A stretch of DNA of 64,000 bases, from the NCBI GenBank assembly GCA_905614375.1, contig CAJQSP010000006.1, forward strand, positions 4,992 through 68,991. The letters run 5' to 3'. Positions within the stretch are counted from its first letter, which is position 1; each line of letters opens with the position of its first letter. Both the position numbers and the translations under genes were made by a program. This DNA comes from an uncultured Dehalococcoidales bacterium (lineage in GTDB: Bacteria; Chloroflexota; Dehalococcoidia; UBA1151; UBA1328). Shown one piece after another: positions 1 through 9,263 of this stretch. The notes beneath the pieces were generated by a model, which was given only the letters and a program-made list of their open reading frames with translations, had not been told where the DNA came from and made no database searches.

Positions 1-726
1 TGTCAACAGCTGGATCTCTCCCCTGCTGAAATATCAAACCAAGTGATTCAACGAGATCGACACGCCGAATACGTACAAGTCCTCGCATTGATCGCTGCAA
101 CGCTCGACAAAATGGCGACTGAAATTCGTGGACTACAACGCACAGAGGTCAGGGAAGTTGAAGAACCGTTCGGTAAACCCGGTTACGTAACTAAGGGGTC
201 ATCGTCGATGCCTCACAAGCGCAACCCTGAGCTGTCAGAACGCATTTGCGGACTCGCACGCTTCATTAGAGGTCATTCGATCACAGCGCTAGAAAACGTC
301 GCTCTGTGGCACGAACGCGATATATCGCACTCTTCTGCCGAACGCATGATTCTTCCCGATGCTTCGCTCGGACTCGATTACATCATGAGTTTGATGACTG
401 GCATCATCACCGACATGGTCGTACATGAAGATCGAATGATGCAAAACCTCGAATCAACACGAGGTCTAATCTTCTCACCACGGGTCATGTTGCTGCTAGT
501 CGAGTATGGAGTCGACCGCGATGATGCCTACGACGCTGTCCAACGTAACGCCATGAAATCGTGGGACGAAGAACTTGACTTTCGAGTACTCGTCAAAGCC
601 GATCCAGTGGTTTCGGAAAAAGTCTCAGCTGAGGCACTTGACGGATTGTTCGACTACAACTTCTATCTTGGCCATGTAGATCACATTTACAGTCGAGTAG
701 GTATCTCTGAGGCTGCAATTGACTGA
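1..726 (+). CDS. purB: Adenylosuccinate lyase, C-terminal part (cut by window edge)
   Basis: The frame is open from base 1, so the gene begins before the window. The visible 241 codons carry the fumarase/aspartase signature SSSMPHKRNP and the upstream stretch QRTEVREVEEPFG, both typical of PurB. The enzyme splits SAICAR to AICAR and adenylosuccinate to AMP in purine synthesis, in the cytosol. The stop codon overlaps the start of purC by 8 bases, so the two are probably translationally coupled. The GTG at position 43 lies inside the gene and is not a real start. Missing here are the N-terminal substrate-binding residues; everything visible looks intact. Confidence 0.95.
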   Translation, partial: CQQLDLSPAEISNQVIQRDRHAEYVQVLALIAATLDKMATEIRGLQRTEVREVEEPFGKPGYVTKGSSSMPHKRNPELSERICGLARFIRGHSITALENVALWHERDISHSSAERMILPDASLGLDYIMSLMTGIITDMVVHEDRMMQNLESTRGLIFSPRVMLLLVEYGVDRDDAYDAVQRNAMKSWDEELDFRVLVKADPVVSEKVSAEALDGLFDYNFYLGHVDHIYSRVGISEAAID

Positions 727-1630
727 CGCCATTCTCGAAACGAGCCTACCGGGACTTCTTTACCGAGGGAAAGTCAGAGATACATACGATCTCGGAGATG
801 ATCGTCTGTTGATGGTCGCTTCAGATCGAATCTCGGCGTTCGACGTAATTATGGATCAGCCCATACCGGGCAAAGGTGTGATTCTCACGCAGATGTCGTC
901 GTTTTGGTTCGACATCATCCGGCACGTAATGCCCAACCACGTTATCGCCACCGTTAGTGATGAGGCTGCGATGGCAAACGTTGAAATCACTGGTGCGTTA
1001 GTTGATCTGTCACCTGAAATAGCACGCAGATCGATGGTAATAAAAAAAGCAGAACGACTAGATATCGAATGTGTCGTTAGGAATTACATCGCAGGCTCGG
1101 CGTGGGCAGAATATGAAGAATCGGGCACTATGAATGGGCAAATCCTCCCTACTCTTATGAAAGCAGCGGATCGATTCTCGGAACCAGTCTTCACACCTTC
1201 GACAAAGGCTGAGTCGGGTCACGACATGCCGATGACTCCGCAAGAGGCCAAAGATCTAGTGGGCGTTGAAATGCACCGTATTCTCGAAGAAAAAAGTATC
1301 GAAATCTTCCAGGTTGCTCACGACTACGCAGCTGAACACGGAATGATTCTTGTCGATACAAAATTTGAGTTCGGTTTCGTTGATGGCGAACTGACCATCA
1401 TCGACGAAGTATTAACTCCCGACTCAAGCCGATACTGGGATGTAAATGACTGGGCACCGGGAAATTTCCCTCCAGCATTTGATAAACAATTCCTACGAGC
1501 GTGGCTTCTCGATAACGATTGGAATCAGGAACCACCTCCGCCTGCACTGCCCGCCGCAATTGTTGAGCAAACTCAGGCTCGATATCTCGAGTCTTATCGG
1601 CGACTCTCGGGCAAGTCACTGGTACTGTAG
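719..1630 (+). CDS. purC: Phosphoribosylaminoimidazole-succinocarboxamide synthase (SAICAR synthetase)
   Basis: 303 residues, the size of the longer bacterial/eukaryotic-type PurC. It starts with LYRGKVRDTYDLGDDRLL and VASDRISAFDV, the ATP-grasp-like N-terminal hallmark. VDTKFEFG and DEVLTPDSSRYW follow in the C-terminal half. It joins CAIR and aspartate with ATP to give SAICAR, the substrate of the PurB encoded just upstream. The start is a TTG at 719. An in-frame TAG at 698 leaves no ATG or GTG upstream, and the 8-base overlap with purB supports coupling. Family assignment is firm. Confidence 0.97.
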   Translation: MTDAILETSLPGLLYRGKVRDTYDLGDDRLLMVASDRISAFDVIMDQPIPGKGVILTQMSSFWFDIIRHVMPNHVIATVSDEAAMANVEITGALVDLSPEIARRSMVIKKAERLDIECVVRNYIAGSAWAEYEESGTMNGQILPTLMKAADRFSEPVFTPSTKAESGHDMPMTPQEAKDLVGVEMHRILEEKSIEIFQVAHDYAAEHGMILVDTKFEFGFVDGELTIIDEVLTPDSSRYWDVNDWAPGNFPPAFDKQFLRAWLLDNDWNQEPPPPALPAAIVEQTQARYLESYRRLSGKSLVL

Positions 1631-1679
1631 ATAGCTGTTGAAATTACTGACACACATTCAGTGTGACTAATGGGATCGT

Positions 1680-2357
1680 ATGGCAGACATAAAACGCAAA
1701 GCAACCACCCGTCCTGACAGCCACCGCGGCATGACCAAAGGACAAATTCGTGAAGAACGTCGAAACCGAAGTAAGTCACGGGCGCGTAGAAAACGCACCC
1801 TTATTATGTTCGGTGGAATCTTATTCGCCATCGTCTTCATAGCAGCGCTTGTGTTGCCATCGAACTTCAATTCACAAAACACTGGTGGCGGAGTTCATTC
1901 AGGTGGTCATATTAAGATCGACCCAGACGACGGGCGCGGGCACATCATTCCTAATGATCCTCGCACCAAAGACTACTCCGTAATACCTGCAACCTCAGGT
2001 GAACACTGGGCCAGTTCAACAACGCCGTTGGGTATTCCCTCTCCGGCTCGTTGGGGACGGTATGAGGCTGTGATTCCTGATGAGATCCTAATTCACAATC
2101 TTGAGCATGGCGGAATTGGCTTTCACTACGACTGTGAAGAAGAATGTCCCGAAATCGTGGCTGCGCTCGACGACTTAATACCTCGAAACCCGTCGCAATA
2201 CATCATGACTCCCTACCCGGGATTGCCAAGCAAGATAGCGATCACAGCATGGCGCCACCACATCTACCTAGATGAAGTCGATGTCGACGAAATCCTCAAA
2301 TTCATTGAGGAATATCAGGATCGAGCACCTGAGCAGGTTTATCAGAACCCGTATTAA
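1680..2357 (+). CDS. DUF3105 domain membrane-anchored protein
   Basis: 225 residues. A basic N-terminus rich in Arg/Lys (about residues 1-40) is followed by one hydrophobic helix (about residues 40-60, LIMFGGILFAIVFIAALVL), giving an N-in, C-out orientation. The C-terminal domain has GEHWASSTTPLGIP, ILIHNLEHGGIGFHYDC and ITAWRHHIYLDEVD, which match the DUF3105 family. That family has no established biochemical role; the conserved His/Glu/Cys residues could bind a metal, but this is inference. It sits between purC and purS without obvious link to purine synthesis. The ATG at 1680 is preceded by no strong ribosome site. Confidence 0.8.
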   Translation: MADIKRKATTRPDSHRGMTKGQIREERRNRSKSRARRKRTLIMFGGILFAIVFIAALVLPSNFNSQNTGGGVHSGGHIKIDPDDGRGHIIPNDPRTKDYSVIPATSGEHWASSTTPLGIPSPARWGRYEAVIPDEILIHNLEHGGIGFHYDCEEECPEIVAALDDLIPRNPSQYIMTPYPGLPSKIAITAWRHHIYLDEVDVDEILKFIEEYQDRAPEQVYQNPY

Positions 2358-2426
2358 GATTGATTACTCGACTTGTCAACTTCTATTCCAGTCAGCAATG
2401 AATGACAGAAAGCCTAAAAGCAAAGA

Positions 2427-2675
2427 ATGTTTCTCGCAAAGGTTCATGTATCGCTAAAGCCAACGGTCAACGACCCACAAGGTCTGACGATCGCACGCGC
2501 TCTGGGTCGTCTGGGCTTCGATTCTGTCGACTCGTTGCGGGCTGGTAAGTACTTCGAAGTAAAGATCGAAGGCAACGATAAGGCAGCAGCGGAATCCGAC
2601 GTAAAGTCGATGTGCGAAAAACTGCTAGCCAACCCGGTTATTGAGACGTTCAACTACGAATTGGAAGTCGTATAG
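2427..2675 (+). CDS. purS: Phosphoribosylformylglycinamidine synthase subunit PurS
   Basis: 82 residues, the normal PurS length. It shows the pattern FLAKVHVSLKPTVNDPQG then the conserved ALGRLGF and CEKLLANPVIETFNYELE. PurS bridges PurQ (glutaminase) and the small PurL in the Gram-positive/archaeal type FGAM synthase complex. Neither purQ nor purL is in this window, and the next gene (hisB) runs in the opposite direction, so the partners must be elsewhere. This implies the split PurSQL enzyme rather than the long proteobacterial PurL. Confidence 0.92.
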   Translation: MFLAKVHVSLKPTVNDPQGLTIARALGRLGFDSVDSLRAGKYFEVKIEGNDKAAAESDVKSMCEKLLANPVIETFNYELEVV

Positions 2676-2702
2676 GTACTTCAGATTCGTGCGCACTCAC
2701 CC

Positions 2703-3308
2703 TTAGTCGGTCAGCGTGCCCTTGGTGCTTGGAATTCCGTCAGGATTGCGTTCGTCGATTCGTGAAGCATCGCGTAATGATCGTGCAAATGCCTTGAAAG
2801 ACGACTCGATCACGTGGTGTTCGTTCTTCCCTGCCAGCACTCGGATGTGCAGGCAGAACCGACCCTCGACAGCCATAGCCTCGAAGAAGTGCCGAGCCAT
2901 GTCGGCTGGGAACTCTCCGATATTATTATCTGAGCCCATGTCGATTACTGCGTAGCCGCGACCCGATAGATCGAGTACTGCGTGCGTCAACGCCTCATCC
3001 AGCGGACAAGTTCGATCTGCCATGCGCACGATGCCCTTGCGATCACCAAGTGCCTGGTCGATTGCTCTACCAAGAACAATCGCTGTGTCTTCGACTGTGT
3101 GGTGAGACCCTGTTTCGAGGTCGCCATTAGCTTCCACTTTAAGGTCAATCAAACCGTGTCGAGCGACCTGACTCAGCATGTGATTCAAGAATCCGATAGG
3201 ACTATCGACTTCAACTTGACCAGTTCCATCGAGGTTGATGGTAACGGCGATTTTGCTTTCGCCAGTCTCGCGAACAATAGTTGCTACGCGAGCGTCTTTT
3301 TCTGACAT
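2703..3308 (-). CDS. hisB: Imidazoleglycerol-phosphate dehydratase
   Basis: 201 residues, the usual monofunctional length. The two manganese-binding histidine motifs are visible: GSHHTVEDTA in the N-half and NEHHVIES in the C-half, with the characteristic SPIGFLNHMLSQVARHG segment. It dehydrates imidazole glycerol phosphate to imidazole acetol phosphate, step 7 of histidine synthesis. It is the last gene of the minus-strand hisZ-G-D-C-B run, 84 bases after hisC. No phosphatase domain is fused. Confidence 0.97.
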   Translation of the reverse strand: MSEKDARVATIVRETGESKIAVTINLDGTGQVEVDSPIGFLNHMLSQVARHGLIDLKVEANGDLETGSHHTVEDTAIVLGRAIDQALGDRKGIVRMADRTCPLDEALTHAVLDLSGRGYAVIDMGSDNNIGEFPADMARHFFEAMAVEGRFCLHIRVLAGKNEHHVIESSFKAFARSLRDASRIDERNPDGIPSTKGTLTD

Positions 3309-3392
3309 GCCTGAACCCTTGACTCACAAATGTGCGTCACAAACAAAAAGTTGGTTGAACGCTATCAACGATACTAACTGGCAGCTAGTAAA

Positions 3393-4475
3393 CTAAACAA
3401 TGCTTCTGAGTGCGTCGATTAGCCGGTCTGTCTGTTCAGGAGTACCTGCGCTGATGCGCAAGGAGTCGTTGAGAACACTCTGTGGGAATCGACGAACGAA
3501 GATTCCATTCTTGGCCAGTCCGACATACGCTTCTTCCGCTGTATGTCGCTCGAACCGGCACAGTAGGAAGTTGCCCTTAGACGGATAGTAGGAAATACCA
3601 TCCAAGCTATCGATAAGTTCTTCTAATCGCACACGCTGTTCCACAAGGCTTGCAGCACGTTTTAGCAATTCACATCGGTGCTTTAAAGCGGCAAGCACCG
3701 CAGCTTCACCCGCGATGTTGATGTTGTACGGTTGCTTGATGTCCATCAGGTGGCCGATCAAGACTTCTGAAGCGATCGCATAGCCGACTCGAAGACCCGC
3801 AATGCCGGCCCATTTACTGAACGAACGCAGAATTACTAAGTTTTCGTACTCTTCGAGCAAGTGTAAAAGAGAGGTTTGTGCGAACTCGTAGTAGGTCTCA
3901 TCCACACAAACGACGATGCCAGTTTCGAGCAACGCCCGAGCATCCGACTCAGTAAGTAGATTTCCAGTTGGATTGTTAGGCGATGCAAGGAACACGATTC
4001 TAGCCTGATCGTCGATAGCTTCCAGCATTTCAGGAATATCGATATCCCAAGTTTCATTTCGAGGAACCGAAACGATTTCACCATCAGCTAGTCGAGCAGA
4101 GAATCCATACATCCCAAACGTCGGCTCGCAATCAATCACCTTTTGACCACGCTCGACGAACAATCGCATCAACAGGTCGATGATCTCATCACCACCAGCC
4201 CCCGCAATGATCCGTTCCGCAGGTTGTCCTGTGTACTCACTCAACGCTGCTCGCAAAATTCGCTGCTGCGTGTCGGGGTATAAATGCAAATCAAGCGTCG
4301 TCAGAGCCTCAGAGACCTTGTCGTAAGCACCGTAAGGGTTCTCGTTGGCATTCAGCCGAATAACGTCTTCCGGCTTGATACCAGCCTTGCGAGCGAGTTC
4401 AGCCGACGGATCTACACCGTGGTAGGTCGCTATCTTGGCCATGTGTGGCCGCATAAGTTTTTCAAGTTGTGACAT
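3393..4475 (-). CDS. hisC: Histidinol-phosphate aminotransferase
   Basis: 360 residues, fold-type I PLP aminotransferase. The PLP lysine lies in RSFSKWAGIAGLRVGYA. NANENPYG near residue 40 and FLASPNNPTGN in the middle are HisC-type motifs, and the C-terminal arginine segment is present (DSLRISAGTPEQTD). It converts imidazole acetol phosphate to histidinol phosphate, between HisB and HisD. It lies 27 bases after hisD in the same operon. The ATG at 4475 is the only sensible start. Confidence 0.95.
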   Translation of the reverse strand: MSQLEKLMRPHMAKIATYHGVDPSAELARKAGIKPEDVIRLNANENPYGAYDKVSEALTTLDLHLYPDTQQRILRAALSEYTGQPAERIIAGAGGDEIIDLLMRLFVERGQKVIDCEPTFGMYGFSARLADGEIVSVPRNETWDIDIPEMLEAIDDQARIVFLASPNNPTGNLLTESDARALLETGIVVCVDETYYEFAQTSLLHLLEEYENLVILRSFSKWAGIAGLRVGYAIASEVLIGHLMDIKQPYNINIAGEAAVLAALKHRCELLKRAASLVEQRVRLEELIDSLDGISYYPSKGNFLLCRFERHTAEEAYVGLAKNGIFVRRFPQSVLNDSLRISAGTPEQTDRLIDALRSIV

Positions 4476-4502
4476 TTTGTTTGATTCTGAAGTTTTCGAA
4501 GA

Positions 4503-5822
4503 TTATTCGCCGATGATGTGTCGACGTCGGTATTCCGACGCTGCGGCGTGTCCATGTAACCCTTCGAGTTTGGCAAGGAGCTCAGCGTCTTTAGACAACT
4601 TCAAGAAAGTATCATCATCGAACGTCAAAACGGGCGTGACTCGTACGAAATTTCGCACCGATAATGCCGACGAGAACCTAGCCGTCCCCGCAGTTGGCAT
4701 AACGTGAGATGGTCCGGCAACGTAGTCGGCCATTACTTCTGCCGACCACTCGCCAATGAATAATCCGCCAGCGCTTGTTACTTTGTCTACAAGATCGTTA
4801 GCATCGTCAGTGAGAATGCATAAATGCTCCGGCGCCGCAGCGTTCGCCACGGCAATCGCTTCTATCGTGTTGTCCACGACAACCGCGACGCCACGATTCA
4901 TGAACGCCGCCCTCGCAATGCTTTCTCTTGGAAGATCTTCAAGCTGGCGTTCTATCTCAGCTTCTGTCTTGTCGATAATTTCATCTGACATCCCGACCAG
5001 AATCGGCATTGCAACAGTGTCGTGCTCGGCCTGAGCGATCAAATCGGATGCTGTGAACCTAGGATCAGCTGAGTCGTCAGCGATAACCAGAGTTTCGGTC
5101 GGACCATATAGGCCGTCGATGCCGACGTCGCCGAACACGAGTTTCTTCGCTGCCGTTACCCATGCACTCCCCGGCCCACAAATAAGATCCACCGACGGTA
5201 TGGTTTCAGTTCCGTATGCCATTGCTGCAATTGCCTGAGCGCCACCGAGTTTAAAAATACGTGATGCACCAGCAATTTTAGCTGCGGCCAAAACTGCAGG
5301 GTGAGGCATTGAATCAGCAGGAGCTGGAGTAACGACGATGATCTCTTCGACCCCTGCAACCTTGGCGGGAACTACCGTCATTATTACGGTCGAAGCCAGT
5401 GGAGCAGTGCCAGCAGGTACATACGCTGCGACAGAACCGAGAGGGGTCACTCGTTCGCCGAATTTACCGGCTCCATCGGTCCAGCTTTTCGGAAGACCGT
5501 TGCTCTGGAACTTTCGTACTCGGTCGGCAGCAAGTTCCAGTGCATTGATTGAAGCAGGATCTAGATTATTAAATGCTGCGTCGATCTCAGACTGAGGGAC
5601 ATCAAACGTGAGAGGCGAAGAGCCGTCCAATGCCGTATTTATGCGAACAAGACCGGCGTCACCTTCGTTTCGGACAATGTCGATAATCCGTGAAGCAAAC
5701 TCGATGGGAGAAACTTTATCGGGGAATAATCCGCGACCATCCGACAAAACTGCCTGAGCAGGCATATTTCGTTCACGCTTGAAGTAGTCGATTCCGGCCG
5801 TGGCACCGATGACTCGTTTCAC
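4503..5822 (-). CDS. hisD: Histidinol dehydrogenase
   Basis: 439 residues, full length. Visible hallmarks are VAAYVPAGTAPLASTVIM, ICGPGSAWVTAAKK, the catalytic Glu-His in PEHLCIL, and the C-terminal zinc/substrate segment LEGLHGHAAASEYR. It carries out two successive NAD-dependent oxidations of histidinol to histidine. The start is a GTG at 5822, two bases after the hisG stop, so translation is probably coupled. All key residues appear intact. Confidence 0.96.
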   Translation of the reverse strand: MKRVIGATAGIDYFKRERNMPAQAVLSDGRGLFPDKVSPIEFASRIIDIVRNEGDAGLVRINTALDGSSPLTFDVPQSEIDAAFNNLDPASINALELAADRVRKFQSNGLPKSWTDGAGKFGERVTPLGSVAAYVPAGTAPLASTVIMTVVPAKVAGVEEIIVVTPAPADSMPHPAVLAAAKIAGASRIFKLGGAQAIAAMAYGTETIPSVDLICGPGSAWVTAAKKLVFGDVGIDGLYGPTETLVIADDSADPRFTASDLIAQAEHDTVAMPILVGMSDEIIDKTEAEIERQLEDLPRESIARAAFMNRGVAVVVDNTIEAIAVANAAAPEHLCILTDDANDLVDKVTSAGGLFIGEWSAEVMADYVAGPSHVMPTAGTARFSSALSVRNFVRVTPVLTFDDDTFLKLSKDAELLAKLEGLHGHAAASEYRRRHIIGE

Positions 5823-5824
5823 GG

Positions 5825-6844
5825 CTATTCACCCGATTCTTTGAACGGCTTCAGGTTTTCGACGAGACGGTCATACATCTCGCATCTTTCCCGGTAGACG
5901 TACTGAACGTCATTTGCAGCAATACCTATACCACCGAGATCGCGGAAGTGACTCACAACGTCGGCTAGGTCTGATTTACGAACCAAAACCTGAACTGTGA
6001 ACCAATTGTTCTGCTTGCCTCTGTGCACAGCCGAAATAGTTGGACCATCTAATCCACCAAGCTGGGGACGCCTCATTACCTGTCGTGCAATTTCATCTTC
6101 AGATTCGCCTTGAATATCTCCCGTTACACGTTGGTATTTTGGAGCACGTTGGTTTGCCTCGATCTTTTCGATAATTTGGCGAGCGTGTGTGAGTTTTTCC
6201 GGGTCGTTTGCCAAAGCACGACCGTTACCAACGATCACTGACTGCGATTCGATCACAGTACCGTCGACCAAAATACGTAATCCGTTCTCACGTAGGGTCG
6301 TGCCTGTCGCCGTGATATCAGCAATCACGTCGGCATATCCCATTACCGGAGCCGCTTCGAGCCCACCTGATACGTGAACCATTGAAACGTAGTTGACGTC
6401 GTTCTCATTCAAGAAACGTTTCACGAGACGTTCGTATTTGCAGGCGATGCGTAGATCGCGCCCCTTGGCTCGGAATTCAAGCGCTATATCAGCAAGATCA
6501 GCCATGCTGGTCACATCGAGCCACGCATCGGGAACTGCGATCACTAGCTTTGAACTACCGAATCCGAGCCCATCGTGCAATAACACAGTATCGCCACGTT
6601 CGAGGCGTGATTCGTAGTAACGGTCGAGCCCGACAACGCCAATGTCAGCACTTCCGCCGTCAATCTCTATCGTAATATCCGACTGTCGCTGGAAAAGTAC
6701 ATCGACACCTGGCAAAGACGGGATGTCAGCCGTGTAACGTCGAGAATTGGCGCGTCTTACTGATAGTCCGCACTCCTCCAATAATTTGGAAGTGCCGTCG
6801 TATAAAGCTCCGCTAGATGGCAGGGCAAAACGCAGATTGGTCAT
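5825..6844 (-). CDS. hisG: ATP phosphoribosyltransferase catalytic subunit
   Basis: 339 residues. The N-terminal transferase domain begins LRFALPSSGALYDGT, and ADIGVVGLDR plus the PRPP loop region MGYADVIADITATGTTLREN are visible. The C-terminal part (about residues 260-339) fits the regulatory ACT-like domain of long HisG. The enzyme condenses ATP with PRPP in the first committed step of histidine synthesis and is the likely point of feedback inhibition. A separate hisZ lies directly upstream with a one-base overlap (TAATG). Having both a long HisG and a HisZ is unusual, because HisZ normally accompanies the short HisG. Confidence 0.93.
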   Translation of the reverse strand: MTNLRFALPSSGALYDGTSKLLEECGLSVRRANSRRYTADIPSLPGVDVLFQRQSDITIEIDGGSADIGVVGLDRYYESRLERGDTVLLHDGLGFGSSKLVIAVPDAWLDVTSMADLADIALEFRAKGRDLRIACKYERLVKRFLNENDVNYVSMVHVSGGLEAAPVMGYADVIADITATGTTLRENGLRILVDGTVIESQSVIVGNGRALANDPEKLTHARQIIEKIEANQRAPKYQRVTGDIQGESEDEIARQVMRRPQLGGLDGPTISAVHRGKQNNWFTVQVLVRKSDLADVVSHFRDLGGIGIAANDVQYVYRERCEMYDRLVENLKPFKESGE

Positions 6845-8205
6845 TACGCCCCTTGCCCTTCACTAGGTTCATTTGAACTTTGGAAATCGATGGCGGATCG
6901 TTTTCCGCTGGCTCGAAGTTGTTTAGCTTTAGTTACCGCCGCAGCAAATGATCCTTCCAAAACAGATGAAACCATCGTGGTCCTTTGGGAAACATCGTGA
7001 CTAGGCCTAATCGCAGCTATTACGGAGTCAAGGTTGTAAGCGAACCCGAGTGAAGGTACATCGCGGTCATAACCGAGAGCCCTGGTGAGTCCGTCGTATC
7101 GGCCTCCGCCACCAAGCGTTTCTGACTGATCGTCGTTCAGATAAATATCAAAGAGCATACCCGTGTAGTAGGCAATGCCCCGAGCCATTCCGAAGTCGAT
7201 GCTCAAACGGTCGCTTGAGACGTCTTCGATTTTCGCCGACTCAAGCACTTCGCTCAAATTCGAAACCAATTCGACAGAAACTCCAGCTGATGAAAGAACA
7301 GCTTCCCCCTGTTTGAGCGCACTCGTAGCTGAGCCACTGACCTGTGAAAGTCTTGTCAGCATCTCCAGCGCTCTTTTGAAGTCTTCAGGATTATCGACTT
7401 GTGACATCTTACGAGAGAGTCTTGCAACAATCTCAGCTGGTGTTCGGACTCCGGTGTTATTACCGAATTGCACGCCCATACCTTCAGCCAAAACTTGATC
7501 AATCGTCGAAGCGATGCGGTCCCGATCTGCGGCTGCTTGGGCGTCATCGACTACCGCTTCGGTGATAAATCCGAGCGCAGTCGCTTTGCTAGACACCGCT
7601 GTGATTTCACCGTTCTTCAGTTCACGGATGTTGTTGATCAGAAATAATTTTGCTCTTTCCGAAAGGTTGAACTCGGATAGAGCATCGACCAAAACACCAA
7701 CGTGCCCGACAACTACCCGCCCACCAGTAATCCCTAGCGCTTCAAGACCTTCGAGGGCCATCGCGATAACTTCGCCATCGGCTGAAGGATCGGACGCACC
7801 GATCATTTCAGCTCCGAGTTGTGTGAACTGACGAGTTTTGTCGCCATCGTCGTCTTCCGGGCTGGCATATCGGAAAACAGGGCCGTCGTACATGAGCCGA
7901 ATCTGGCCGTCGCTCACAGTAGCGTTAGCGACCTGTCGTAGTATTGCTGAAGTAAATTCAGGCCTTAAACTAACGTCTAGTCCGCCAGGCTCCGAGAACC
8001 CGTAGAGCCTCGATGACAGAGCGCCACCAGATTTCCGAATGTAGAGTTCCGTTTGCTCGAGGATCGGAGTCTCGGAACGGTCGTAACCGCGTAGATCGAA
8101 TACCCCGCGCAACGTCGTAATCGCAGCGTCACGCTCTGCCAGTGCAGTCGGACCTATGTCTTGCATATTGGGGAGCCGACGAATGGGCTCGAATTGAGAA
8201 GTCAT
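6844..8205 (-). CDS. hisZ: HisZ-like ATP phosphoribosyltransferase regulatory subunit (histidyl-tRNA synthetase paralogue)
   Basis: 453 residues from the ATG at 8205. The frame stays open upstream to 8526, but that part overlaps the divergent degV gene and does not look coding. The class II synthetase core is clear: PEFTSAILRQVAN, MYDGPVFRYASPE, ARGIAYYTGMLFDIY and GGGGRYDGLTR. The synthetase signature near the C-terminus, normally GFA-GxER, reads GFAYNLDSV, and no anticodon-binding domain follows. These changes fit HisZ, which supports HisG, rather than a true HisRS. It heads the histidine operon. A divergent HisS remains a less likely alternative. Confidence 0.82.
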   Translation of the reverse strand: MTSQFEPIRRLPNMQDIGPTALAERDAAITTLRGVFDLRGYDRSETPILEQTELYIRKSGGALSSRLYGFSEPGGLDVSLRPEFTSAILRQVANATVSDGQIRLMYDGPVFRYASPEDDDGDKTRQFTQLGAEMIGASDPSADGEVIAMALEGLEALGITGGRVVVGHVGVLVDALSEFNLSERAKLFLINNIRELKNGEITAVSSKATALGFITEAVVDDAQAAADRDRIASTIDQVLAEGMGVQFGNNTGVRTPAEIVARLSRKMSQVDNPEDFKRALEMLTRLSQVSGSATSALKQGEAVLSSAGVSVELVSNLSEVLESAKIEDVSSDRLSIDFGMARGIAYYTGMLFDIYLNDDQSETLGGGGRYDGLTRALGYDRDVPSLGFAYNLDSVIAAIRPSHDVSQRTTMVSSVLEGSFAAAVTKAKQLRASGKRSAIDFQSSNEPSEGQGA

Positions 8206-8398
8206 CGTGCTATTAATTATGAGCGATTTCTCTGCCGAATTTCGACCCAGAGCATCTAATTCTAATCGAGTTTGACTAAACTGACCCACCACTAAGACCG
8301 TGAACCGTGTAATTTGTGGAACGCTACAAGTTGAATATCGAACGATTGTTCCGCTGGTGAGGTGCTGAGTCAAGGTTGAATCGAAACGCAATGTCGCT

Positions 8399-9238
8399 GT
8401 GGTCACCGACTCTGCTACCGCGCTCACGCCCGAGTTAGTAGCTGTACACGGTTTGTACGTAGCCCGCATGGAAATCACCATCGACGGCAATACGATGATC
8501 GATGGTACTAATACGGAATTGACCAACTTTTACTCGATGCTGGAGTCATCCGAATCGAGTCCTACTTCCTCAGCGCCCAAGCCTGCTGAGTACGTTGACC
8601 AATTCACAAAAGCGTCCCAGACCGCAGAATCCATGTTCTGCGTGAGCGTCGCTGCTAATTTGAGTGCGGCTTATGATGCCGCCCAATCTGGTGCTGATCT
8701 GTTCAAAAACGATCATCCTGAAACCGAAATTAGAGTTTTCGATTCAGCCACCGCAGCAAGCTCTCAGGCGTTAATCACACTGGCTGCCGCTCGTGCTGCT
8801 GCTGAGGGATGCTCTATTGATGAAGTAGAAGCAGTGGCCTCCAATGTCGCAAGTAAAGTCCGGCTCGTAGCAATGCTCGACACCGTTCGATTTATCCATC
8901 GAAGTGGCAGAGTTCCGAAAATCGCAGTCTGGGCCAGCAACGCGTTGAACATAAAGCCAGTGATGGAATATTTGACTGGTCGGGTCGGCTCAATATCTCG
9001 ACCAAGATCAGTGATAAAAGCAATTGAACGAATCTGCTCAGAAATGTCGAATGATCTCACAGAAAAAACCGCACACATCAATGTGATGCCTGCCGGTGCA
9101 CCTGAACGCGCTGACATTCTGAGAGAGTGGGCTGCCCGCAATCTAAACTGCGCCGAACTATTCATAACCCAATTTCACCCGTTTATGGGCGCACACACCG
9201 GACCCGGACTCGTAGGAACCTCTTGGTGGGCTGAATAG
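8399..9238 (+). CDS. DegV family fatty-acid-binding protein
   Basis: 279 residues, close to the family norm of about 280. The N-terminus VTDSATALTPE, the serine-rich SSESSPTSSAPKPAEY (the STSQPS-type segment), ARFIHRSGRVPK-like text and the C-terminal GAHTGPGLVG are DegV hallmarks. DegV proteins bind fatty acids and in Gram-positive bacteria serve fatty acid kinase; no kinase gene is nearby. The first usable codon is GTG at 8399, which leaves the first beta strand short (upstream in-frame codons read ...RNVA before it). The real start may be a non-standard codon between the TGA at 8366 and 8399. It is divergent from hisZ. Confidence 0.85.
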   Translation: MVTDSATALTPELVAVHGLYVARMEITIDGNTMIDGTNTELTNFYSMLESSESSPTSSAPKPAEYVDQFTKASQTAESMFCVSVAANLSAAYDAAQSGADLFKNDHPETEIRVFDSATAASSQALITLAAARAAAEGCSIDEVEAVASNVASKVRLVAMLDTVRFIHRSGRVPKIAVWASNALNIKPVMEYLTGRVGSISRPRSVIKAIERICSEMSNDLTEKTAHINVMPAGAPERADILREWAARNLNCAELFITQFHPFMGAHTGPGLVGTSWWAE

Positions 9239-9263
9239 GCAATCGACGAAACCTAACAAGAAC

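Noticed and set aside
8206..8526. Upstream extension of the hisZ frame
   Set aside because: It overlaps the divergent degV start and has no conserved synthetase sequence; the ATG at 8205 begins the recognisable protein.
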